Shown here: one piece after another, positions 1-5,444 of the stretch
How positions within the stretch are numbered: position 1 is the stretch's first letter
How the letters are laid out: each line of letters begins with the position of its first letter
Assembly: GCA_003566935.1 (NCBI GenBank)
Contig: PXBM01000055.1
Location: 1 to 5,470 of the forward strand
Direction of reading: 5' to 3'
DNA length: 5,470 nucleotides
Source of the DNA: Syntrophomonadaceae bacterium
GTDB taxonomy: Bacteria > Bacillota > Dethiobacteria > DTU022
Program-made: the position numbers and the translations under genes
Notes under the pieces: model-generated
Database searches by the model: none
Told to the model about the DNA's origin: nothing
Seen by the model: only the letters and a program-made list of their open reading frames with translations

Positions 1-116
1 CCATTACCCGGACCCTTTTTGTCGGTCTGGCCATGATCGAGTCTACGGCCATTTACTGTTTCGTAGTATCAATGATCTTAATCTTTGCCAACCCATTCTG
101 GACCCATTTTCTTTAG
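1..116 (+). CDS. atpE: F-type ATPase subunit c, C-terminal part (N-ATPase type)
   Basis: Partial gene running in from the left edge; the frame begins at position 3 and stops at TAG 114-116, leaving 37 residues. These form the outer helix of a c-ring subunit: a hydrophobic stretch with the ion-binding carboxylate in GLAMIESTAIY, followed by a second hydrophobic run and the family-typical ending FANPFW. The c subunit forms the membrane rotor that carries ions across Fo. The Glu (codon 39-41) is followed by Ser, Thr and, five residues after the Glu, Tyr (54-56); this is the spacing of the Na+ ligands E65, S66, T67 and Y70 known from the Ilyobacter tartaricus c-ring, so Na+ coupling is inferred. 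The matching Gln on the inner helix lies outside the window. The b gene starts 9 bp downstream, and its ribosome binding site overlaps this stop codon, so translation is probably coupled. Confidence 0.93.
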   Translation, partial: ITRTLFVGLAMIESTAIYCFVVSMILIFANPFWTHFL

Positions 117-120
117 GAGA
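115..120 (+). promoter_or_regulatory. Ribosome binding site of atpF overlapping the atpE stop
   Basis: AGGAGA lies 5 bases before ATG 126 and overlaps the last two bases of the subunit c stop codon. The placement supports ATG 126 as the start and suggests translational coupling of c and b. Confidence 0.8.
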
Positions 121-125
121 TTACT

Positions 126-992
126 ATGATTATAGACTGGTATAATGTCATATTTCAGATTATAAACTTCCTGGTGCTGGTCTTTTTGCTGCGCCGTTTC
201 CTCTACGGCCCGATTATCCGGGCGATGGACGAGCGTGAGCAAAAAATAATAGAGCGTGAAGAAAAAGCAGCCAGCGAAAGAGAAAAAGCCGAAAAAGAAG
301 CTCAGCAGTACAGGGAGCAAAAGGAAGAATTGGAGCAGAAGGAAGACGATATCATCGAAGAAGCGCGTGAAAAGGCGGAAAAGGAAAAGCACGAACTTGT
401 CAATGAAGCCCGCGAAGAGGTGGAAGAAACCAGGCGCCGCTGGGAAGAAGCTTTTGAACGTGAAAAAGAAACCTTTATTGTTGAGCTGCGCCGCCGTATC
501 GGGCAGCAGGCCTGCTCTATCGCCCGCCGCTGCTTGGAAGACCTGGCCGACTCCCGCTTAGAAGAGCTGACCTGGGACTTGTTCCTGGAAAAAATCAAAG
601 CGCTGCCCGAAGAAGAAATTTCCGAACTTACGGGTGCCATTGCCTCGGACAACGGAAAAGTTATTCTGCAAAGCGCTTTTGAGCCATCTGAAGAAAAGGC
701 GAATGAGCTGCAGCAGGTTTTACAGAACTTGCAGGATGCTTCAGATAAGAAATTCGATAAGAAATCCGGCAAGGAATCCGATCAGAAATCCGGTCAGAAA
801 GTTAAGCTGGAACTGAAAACCGACCAGGACCTGATCTGCGGCTTGGAGCTCTCTGCCGGCGGTTACCGCGTGGCCTGGAGCATGGATAGCTATCTTGACG
901 ATGTGGAAGCAGAAATATTAAAGGATCTTGAACAGGAGATGCCCAGTGCAGCGGACGGGGAGGTGCTTGACAGTGACGAAGGGGAAGACTGA
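126..992 (+). CDS. atpF: F-type ATPase subunit b, long N-ATPase form with delta-like C-terminus
   Basis: Peripheral-stalk subunit b of the F1Fo ATPase, 288 aa against about 156-170 in ordinary bacteria. The N-terminus (MIIDWYNVIFQIINF) and a single membrane helix at about residues 6-22, followed by RRFLYGPII, are typical of b. Residues 35-120 are a highly charged Glu/Lys/Arg coiled coil. Residues from about 121 to the end form a further domain that contains DLICGLELSAGGYRVAWS (235-252), resembling the C-terminal motif of delta/OSCP and closely matching the alternate F1Fo b family as I remember it. This fits the absence of a delta gene: b itself probably makes the contact with the top of F1. 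A Lys/Ser/Gly/Asp linker at 207-226 is built of near-identical repeats. The tail is acidic (residues 276-288). The gene starts 9 bp after c and overlaps the alpha start by 20 bp. The family call is firm; the delta-like role is inferred from motif and context. Confidence 0.92.
   Translation: MIIDWYNVIFQIINFLVLVFLLRRFLYGPIIRAMDEREQKIIEREEKAASEREKAEKEAQQYREQKEELEQKEDDIIEEAREKAEKEKHELVNEAREEVEETRRRWEEAFEREKETFIVELRRRIGQQACSIARRCLEDLADSRLEELTWDLFLEKIKALPEEEISELTGAIASDNGKVILQSAFEPSEEKANELQQVLQNLQDASDKKFDKKSGKESDQKSGQKVKLELKTDQDLICGLELSAGGYRVAWSMDSYLDDVEAEILKDLEQEMPSAADGEVLDSDEGED
744..803 (+). repeat. 24-bp tandem repeat inside atpF (interdomain linker)
   Basis: Two adjacent 24-bp in-frame units, 756-779 and 780-803, encode DKKSGKES and DQKSGQKV; they share the core AAATCCGG. 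A partial earlier unit at 744-755 encodes DKKF. The repeat lies just before the delta-like motif of subunit b and looks like a flexible linker that grew by duplication. The units are imperfect, so this is not a fresh slippage product. Confidence 0.7.
957..963 (+). promoter_or_regulatory. Ribosome binding site deciding the atpA start
   Basis: GGGGAGG inside the end of atpF lies 9 bases before GTG 973 and only 3 before TTG 967. The spacing favours GTG 973 as the alpha start over TTG 967 or the further upstream TTG 928, which has no comparable site. Confidence 0.65.
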
Positions 993-2508
993 AGGCGGCT
1001 CCCTGCTTGATTCCCTGCGCGGCGCTGTTGATAGCAGCGACCGGGCAGTTGAAAGGGCCCTTGACCAGGTCGAAAAGGATCCGAAAATAGAAGAAAGCGG
1101 CACGGTTTCCTCTATCGGTAACGGCATTGCCCGGGTTTTAGGGTTAGCCGGGGTGCAGGCTGATGAACTGGTTGAATTTTCCGGTGGAGTAACCGGGATT
1201 GCCTTTAACCTGGATCGTTATGAAGTGGGCGTTATCCTGCTTGGCGGTTCAGAGAAGATTACCTCCGGCAGCCGGGTGCGCCGGACCGGCCGGGTAGTCG
1301 ATATTCCTGTCGGTGATGACCTCCTTGGCCGGGTTATCGATGCTGCGGCAGAACCGCTTGATAACCGTGGTCCCGTCAGCTATAAAGAAAGGCGCCCCGT
1401 AGAGCGGGAAGCACCGCCGATTATGGCCCGTTCCCCCGTAACCGAGCCCCTGCAGACAGGTCTTAAAGTTGTTGATGCCCTGATCCCGGTCGGCCGGGGA
1501 CAGCGCGAGCTGATCTTAGGCGATCGCCAGATCGGTAAAACGGCCATTGCTTTAGATACAATAATTAACCAGGGAGATAAAAATGTTCTCTGCGTTTACT
1601 GCGCGATCGGACAGCAGGGTGCTGATACGGCCAAATTTATCGGTCAGCTGCGTGAATACGGGGCCATGGAATATACCACAATAGTAGTCGCTTCCGGCGA
1701 CGGCCCGCCGGGCCTGCGCTTTATTGCCCCTTACGCCGCCACCACCATTGCCGAATATTTCATGGAACAGGGTAACGATGTTCTGATCGTTTACGATGAT
1801 TTAACCCTGCATGCCCGCGCCTACCGCGAACTTTCCCTGCTGCTAGAAAGGCCGCCCGGCCGCGAAGCATATCCGGGCGATATCTTTTACCTGCACTCAC
1901 GCCTTTTAGAGCGGTCAACCCACCTGCGTGAAGAATACGGTGGTGGTTCATTGACAGCCCTGCCGATTATTGAAACCCAGGCCCAGAATATTTCGGCCTA
2001 TATCCCGACCAACCTGATCTCGATTACCGACGGGCAGATTTACCTTTCTCCCGACCTCTTTCAGCTCAACCACCTACCCGCCGTTGATGTTGGCAAGTCG
2101 GTCTCCAGGGTCGGGGGCAAAACCCAGCTGCCGGCTTACCGCAGCGTAACCGGTGACCTGCGCCTATCTTATGCCCAGTTCGAAGAGCTGGAAATGTTTG
2201 CTCGCTTCGGCACCCGCCTGGATGAAAAAACCCGGGCCACCATCGAGCGCGGCCGCCGCGTGCGAAAAGTTTTAAACCAGCCTGAGCTGCAGCCTCTGAC
2301 CATACCCAAACAGATCGCCGTCCTCTTAGCCGTCACCGAAGGACTTTTTGACGACCTGGACGTGGAAGCAATCCCGGAAGCAGAAGAGAAAGTACGCAAA
2401 GCCGTAACAGAGAACTTAACTGATATTAGTAAGAGGATCGAGGACGGAGAAGAGCTGTCGGAAGAAGATAAAGAAAAAATCATAGAAACTGCCCGCGAAG
2501 CACTGTAA
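973..2508 (+). CDS. atpA: F-type ATPase subunit alpha (N-ATPase type)
   Basis: Non-catalytic nucleotide-binding subunit of the F1 hexamer, about 511 aa from GTG 973, close to the usual 500-513. An open frame extends back to TTG 928, but GTG 973 has the well-placed GGGGAGG. Visible motifs are the P-loop GDRQIGKT (residues 183-190), IGQQ around 212-215 where beta would carry the catalytic Glu, the Walker B end YDD (Asp 275-276), the signature PPGREAYPGD (294-303) followed by FYLHSRLLERS, and SVSRVGG with the conserved Arg at 379 that reaches the catalytic site of beta. Gln rather than Glu in the IGQQ position and the PPGREA signature identify alpha rather than beta. The C-terminal helical domain is strongly acidic. 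The gene overlaps atpF by 20 bp and is followed after 40 bp by atpG. All key residues are present, so the subunit looks functional. Confidence 0.97.
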   Translation: MTKGKTEGGSLLDSLRGAVDSSDRAVERALDQVEKDPKIEESGTVSSIGNGIARVLGLAGVQADELVEFSGGVTGIAFNLDRYEVGVILLGGSEKITSGSRVRRTGRVVDIPVGDDLLGRVIDAAAEPLDNRGPVSYKERRPVEREAPPIMARSPVTEPLQTGLKVVDALIPVGRGQRELILGDRQIGKTAIALDTIINQGDKNVLCVYCAIGQQGADTAKFIGQLREYGAMEYTTIVVASGDGPPGLRFIAPYAATTIAEYFMEQGNDVLIVYDDLTLHARAYRELSLLLERPPGREAYPGDIFYLHSRLLERSTHLREEYGGGSLTALPIIETQAQNISAYIPTNLISITDGQIYLSPDLFQLNHLPAVDVGKSVSRVGGKTQLPAYRSVTGDLRLSYAQFEELEMFARFGTRLDEKTRATIERGRRVRKVLNQPELQPLTIPKQIAVLLAVTEGLFDDLDVEAIPEAEEKVRKAVTENLTDISKRIEDGEELSEEDKEKIIETAREAL

Positions 2509-2514
2509 TCACTC

Positions 2515-2543
2515 AAGTACACAGGGACGGAGGTTTTGTACTT
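2515..2543 (+). promoter_or_regulatory. Inverted repeat carrying the atpG ribosome binding site in its loop
   Basis: AAGTACA (2515-2521) and TGTACTT (2537-2543) are perfect 7-bp complements around a 15-base loop that contains GGACGGAGG. GGAGG (2529-2533) is the only good Shine-Dalgarno for atpG, but it ends 15 bases before ATG 2549, longer than usual. In RNA the site would sit in a hairpin loop and the 3' arm would occupy the spacer, so the fold could tune gamma translation. From memory, similar palindromes around ACAGGGACGG occur as dispersed repeats in some Clostridia; that link is not tested here. There is no U-run, so it is not a terminator. Confidence 0.55.
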
Positions 2544-2548
2544 AAATA

Positions 2549-3457
2549 ATGAGCACCCTGGAAGCCCTGCAAAAACAAATATCCAGCGGAGAAGATCTTT
2601 CCTCCATTGTCAGGACCATGAAGGCCCTGGCGGCAACCAGCGTGCGCCAGTACGAGAGGGCAGCCGAATCACTTGATGACTACTACCATACAATTGAACT
2701 GGGGCTTTCGGTTGCCCTGTCCCAGCAATTGCAGCAGGAGACAAAGGCGAAGTCCGCTAATGAAAAGCCTGCTTTATTAATCATTTTCGGCTCCGACCAC
2801 GGGCTGGCCGGACGTTTTAACGAACAGATTGTTTCGTATGCACTGGAAGAATTTTGGCAAGAAAACGAAGATACCCCCCGGACTCTGCCACAGGGTAACA
2901 ATTTCCTGGCGGTAGGCGAACAGGTTATTACCAGGATCAGCGCCGCAGGTATCACCCCGGCTGAGATTTACCATATGCCCAGTTCGATCAGCGCAATTAC
3001 TCCTTTTACCCAGCAGCTTTTAGAAGAGATTGAAAGGTGGCGCAACCTGGAAAATGTCGAGAACGTAATGCTCTTCTATAACCGGCCAGGAACTGGCGGG
3101 TTTAATCCCAGGGCTGAAACGCTATTGCCCGTTAATTTACTCCGGCTCCAGGAAACCAGGCTCAAATGGGAATCCCGTTCTCTGCCCACCTACACCCTGC
3201 CCCGGGAGCAGCTTTTATCGGCCCTGCTGCGTCAGTATTTTTTCGTATCGCTTTACCGGGCCTGCGCGCTCTCACTGGCCGCAGAAAACACCAGCCGCCT
3301 GGCCGCCATGCAGGCCGCCGAAAAAAATATTGATGAACGTCTGGATGAGCTTAAGACATCTTACCAGCACGAAAGGCAGGCGGCCATAACTGAAGAGCTG
3401 CTTGATATTATTTCCGGCTTTAGGGCGGTTAAGGGCAGTTTAGAATCCGAAGGTTAA
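2549..3457 (+). CDS. atpG: F-type ATPase subunit gamma (N-ATPase type)
   Basis: Central rotor shaft of F1, 302 aa, near the usual 280-300. The start is fixed by an in-frame TAA at 2543-2545 just upstream of ATG 2549. The N-terminal helix (residues 1 to about 50) contains SSIVRTMKALAATSVRQYE, matching the gamma pattern of a helix that pairs with the C-terminal helix inside the alpha3beta3 ring. A Rossmann-like domain begins near residue 75 with LLIIFGSDHGLAGRFN, equivalent to the DRGLCGGLN region of ordinary gamma subunits. The C-terminal helix has SRLAAMQAAEKN and ERQAAITEELLDIISG (275-290), the most conserved block of the family. In the usual N-ATPase order this is the last gene, and here too no further ATPase gene follows; an epsilon gene is absent, as expected if beta and epsilon lie at the front of the operon. 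Sequence outside the conserved helices is divergent, as in the alternate F1Fo family. Confidence 0.95.
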   Translation: MSTLEALQKQISSGEDLSSIVRTMKALAATSVRQYERAAESLDDYYHTIELGLSVALSQQLQQETKAKSANEKPALLIIFGSDHGLAGRFNEQIVSYALEEFWQENEDTPRTLPQGNNFLAVGEQVITRISAAGITPAEIYHMPSSISAITPFTQQLLEEIERWRNLENVENVMLFYNRPGTGGFNPRAETLLPVNLLRLQETRLKWESRSLPTYTLPREQLLSALLRQYFFVSLYRACALSLAAENTSRLAAMQAAEKNIDERLDELKTSYQHERQAAITEELLDIISGFRAVKGSLESEG

Positions 3458-3498
3458 AATTGAAACCCTTGCCCGAGAAGGGGATCCAGCGTTGAACG

Positions 3499-3527
3499 AA
3501 ATATTGAATATTTTCTGATTAATATTT
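3499..3527. repeat. AT-rich inverted repeat in the atpG to sulfur-carrier gap
   Basis: AAATATT (3499-3505) and AATATTT (3521-3527) are perfect 7-bp complements with a 15-base AT-rich loop that holds another AATATT. The stem is all A/T and would be weak in RNA, and no T-run follows. A second small stem, CCCTT/AAGGG at 3466-3482, also lacks a T-run. I see no convincing terminator after atpG. TTGACA at 3526-3531 looks like a -35 box but has no -10 box at normal spacing. Confidence 0.3.
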
Positions 3528-3575
3528 GACAGGGGCATGAAGGTAAAACCAACTCAAGGATAGAATTTATAACTC

Positions 3576-3845
3576 ATGAAACTGACCATTAAATTAATGC
3601 CTCCCTATAAAAAAAGGGGAGATCCTGCAGAACACACTTTAGAGCTGACGTCTGAAGGGATCGAGCTTCAACAATTAGCCAATTACCTTTCAAGGGAGTG
3701 GAGTGACAGGTTTGACTTTGAGCTGATCGATAGTAATCAGCTGCTGACAGCCGAATTTATGGTAAACGGTAAGCACTCAGACCTAACCCACTCGGTTAAA
3801 GACGGAGACAGGATAACAGTAGTCCCCTATATTTGCGGCGGTTAA
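3576..3845 (+). CDS. MoaD/ThiS-family ubiquitin-like sulfur carrier
   Basis: An 89-aa protein with the features of a beta-grasp sulfur carrier: an N-terminal strand KLTIKLMPPY, a central helix around ELQQLANYLSREW, then FMVNGKHSDLTHSVKDGDRITVVP and the terminal Gly-Gly (88-89). The block VNG..SDLTHSVKDGDRITVVP matches the end of MoaD and ThiS proteins, where the C-terminal glycine is adenylated by an E1-like enzyme and loaded with sulfur for molybdopterin, thiamin or other sulfur transfer. A Cys precedes the Gly pair (ICGG). The length is typical. No E1-like, MoaE or thiamin gene is in the window, so the pathway is open; carriers of this kind often sit beside tungsten or molybdenum oxidoreductases. 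ATG 3576 follows an in-frame stop at 3570-3572; the best Shine-Dalgarno, AAGGA at 3556-3560, is 15 bases away and therefore weak. It is followed after 196 bp by an aminotransferase. Confidence 0.82.
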   Translation: MKLTIKLMPPYKKRGDPAEHTLELTSEGIELQQLANYLSREWSDRFDFELIDSNQLLTAEFMVNGKHSDLTHSVKDGDRITVVPYICGG

Positions 3846-3904
3846 CCCTACCAGACTCATGACCGGATAAAAAGCCTGCTGCGATAGTAGAGAAAGTAAA
3901 TAAG

Positions 3905-3936
3905 TTAAGGTATGCGTAGCAGTTATTTTAAAATAA
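3905..3936 (+). promoter_or_regulatory. Perfect 14-bp palindrome with a weak promoter-like pair before the aminotransferase
   Basis: TTATTTTAAAATAA (3923-3936) is a perfect palindrome in the 196-bp gap before the aminotransferase. It contains TAAAAT (3929-3934), five of six matches to a -10 box, 18 bases after TTAAGG (3905-3910), a poor -35 box with three of six matches. A regulated promoter for the aminotransferase is possible, with the palindrome as operator, but the AT-rich composition makes chance a real alternative. A 9-bp direct repeat TAGTAGAGA flanks it at 3885-3893 and 3946-3954. Confidence 0.25.
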
Positions 3937-4028
3937 TATGTTTTGTAGTAGAGATATGACGTTTCATAAAAGAAAGTTAAATTGTAGTTTCCGGGCATTG
4001 AAAGAATGGAAGGCTTTCTCGGAAAAAT

Positions 4029-4035
4029 GGAGGTG
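4029..4035 (+). promoter_or_regulatory. Ribosome binding site deciding the aminotransferase start
   Basis: GGAGGTG lies 6 bases before TTG 4042, an ideal spacing. The upstream in-frame ATG codons at 4006 and 4027 have only weak purine stretches before them, and the ATG at 4027 partly overlaps this site. Confidence 0.65.
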
Positions 4036-4041
4036 CAGCAA

Positions 4042-5355
4042 TTGGCATCAGCTGAAGAACTGGAAAGAAAATATGTGCTGCGGTCTTGGGCCGTCCAGGG
4101 CAGTATGCCCTATGAGGAAATAGTCGGCGGAGAAGGTTGCTGGTTCTGGGAAAAAAGCGGCAAGAAATACCTGGACTTCTCTTCTCAGTGGGTTAACACC
4201 AATATTGGCCACCAGCACCCGAAAGTGATTGAAGCAATTAAAGAGCAGGCCGATAAACTCTGTTACATTGCCCCCAATTTTGGCAACGAAACCAGGGGTA
4301 AGCTGGCAGAACAGATTGTCAAATATACCCCCGGTGATCTGAACAAAGTCTTTTTCACCCTGGGCGGGGGCGAATCAAACGATAATGCCATTAACCTGGT
4401 TCGCCAGGTTACCGGCCGTCATAAGGTTATGGCCCGCTACCGATCCTACCACGGAACTACTCTGGGTGGACTCAGCATTAGTGGGGAACCACGCCGACAG
4501 CCAGCTGAACCGCTGCTGCCCGGGATAGTTCGTCTCTTCGACCCCTATTGTTATCGCTGCAGCTTCGGACAGAGTTACCCCGGCTGCGGCCTGGAATGTG
4601 CGGAGCATATTCGGGAAGTAATGCTCTATGAAGGGCCGGGATCAATAGCCGCCGTATTCCTCGAGCCCGTCACTGGAACAAACGGTGTCTTTATCCCTCC
4701 GAAAGAATACCTGCCGCGGGTCCGCGAGATCTGCGATGAATTCGGCGTGCTGCTCGTTGCCGATGAGGTAATGACAGGCTGGGGCCGCACCGGTAAGTGG
4801 TTTGGCGTAGAAAACTGGGACGTAATTCCCGATGTTATGACCATGGCCAAGGGAGTAACTCAGGGCTACATGCCGCTTGGTGCGGTTGTGGTCAGCCAGA
4901 AAATTGCTGATTACTATGATGATAACTTTTTCTGGTACGGCCTGACCTACAGCGGGCATCCCCTGGCCTGTGCCGCCGGCATTGCCACGGTTAAAATATA
5001 CGAAGAAGAAAACCTGATTGATAATTCCGCCCGAATGGGTGCAAAGTTAAAGACCAGGCTGGAGCAGATTAAAGAAAAACACCCCTCGGTGGGCGATGTT
5101 CGCGCAATTGGTCTTTTCTCTTCTATTGAACTGGTTAAGGACCGCGAAACAAAAGAACCGCTGGCTCCCTGGAACGGGCCTGACCCCGGTGTCATGGCAA
5201 AAATCAATAAATGCCTGCGTGATAAGGGTGTTTATGTTTATATCCGATGGAATTATCTTTTTATTGCTCCACCCTTGGCTATTAACGAAGAAGAGCTGAA
5301 ATTTGGACTGGATGCTGTTGACGAGTGTCTGGAAATCGCTGATCAAGTTCTTTAA
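4042..5355 (+). CDS. Class III PLP-dependent aminotransferase (omega-amino acid/taurine-pyruvate-like)
   Basis: Moves an amino group from an amine or omega-amino acid to an acceptor such as pyruvate, using PLP in the cytoplasm. From TTG 4042 it has 437 aa, the family norm; ATG 4006 would add 12 residues but lacks a good ribosome binding site. Family landmarks are GGGESN (108-113) and YHG (136-138) around the cofactor, FLEPVTGTNG, VADEV with the pyridine-nitrogen Asp at 241, the Schiff-base Lys 270 in MAKGVTQGY, the Thr 302 of the partner subunit in GLTYSGHP, and Arg 402 in YIRWNYLFIAPPLAI, a likely carboxylate contact. Four cysteines, C170-x2-C173-x8-C182-x3-C186, sit in a loop and could bind metal; similar cysteines are found in some relatives. 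The overall look is nearest to taurine- or beta-alanine-pyruvate aminotransferases, not to acetylornithine or glutamate-semialdehyde enzymes, but substrate cannot be read from sequence. It ends 41 bp before a terminator. Confidence 0.9.
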   Translation: MASAEELERKYVLRSWAVQGSMPYEEIVGGEGCWFWEKSGKKYLDFSSQWVNTNIGHQHPKVIEAIKEQADKLCYIAPNFGNETRGKLAEQIVKYTPGDLNKVFFTLGGGESNDNAINLVRQVTGRHKVMARYRSYHGTTLGGLSISGEPRRQPAEPLLPGIVRLFDPYCYRCSFGQSYPGCGLECAEHIREVMLYEGPGSIAAVFLEPVTGTNGVFIPPKEYLPRVREICDEFGVLLVADEVMTGWGRTGKWFGVENWDVIPDVMTMAKGVTQGYMPLGAVVVSQKIADYYDDNFFWYGLTYSGHPLACAAGIATVKIYEEENLIDNSARMGAKLKTRLEQIKEKHPSVGDVRAIGLFSSIELVKDRETKEPLAPWNGPDPGVMAKINKCLRDKGVYVYIRWNYLFIAPPLAINEEELKFGLDAVDECLEIADQVL

Positions 5356-5396
5356 TGTATTATTGTTATTTAACAGGATCTATAGTTTAAGCAGGA

Positions 5397-5424
5397 TGCG
5401 GATTTAAGATCCCGCAACTTTTTT
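5397..5424 (+). terminator. Rho-independent terminator after the aminotransferase
   Basis: TGCGGAT (5397-5403) pairs with AT-C-CCGCA (5409-5416), giving seven base pairs with one bulged C and a five-base loop TTAAG. Six T's follow at 5419-5424 after two unpaired bases. This ends the transcript of the aminotransferase and possibly of the sulfur carrier. Confidence 0.8.
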
Positions 5425-5444
5425 AATGATTTAATATGTTCGCT

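Noticed and set aside
78..392. 104-aa Phe/Leu-rich minus-strand frame that looks like a membrane protein
   Set aside because: The hydrophobic look arises from reading GAA/AAG-rich atpF sequence in reverse. It overlaps two well-supported ATPase genes.
302..772. 156-aa open frame on the minus strand, rich in Ser and Arg
   Set aside because: It lies antisense to the coiled-coil coding region of atpF. Its composition is the mirror of Glu/Lys-rich codons, and no family or ribosome binding site is visible.
3466..3482. CCCTT/AAGGG hairpin after atpG as a terminator
   Set aside because: The stem is only five pairs and no T-run follows, so it does not meet the pattern of a Rho-independent terminator.
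3526..3573. TTGACA (3526-3531) with TATAAC (3568-3573) as a promoter for the sulfur-carrier gene
   Set aside because: The spacing is 36 bases, far from 16-18. A start fired from TATAAC would fall at or inside the coding sequence.
3938..4123. 61-aa plus-strand frame starting in the aminotransferase leader
   Set aside because: It has no ribosome binding site, shows no family features, and its second half runs in a different frame over the aminotransferase start.
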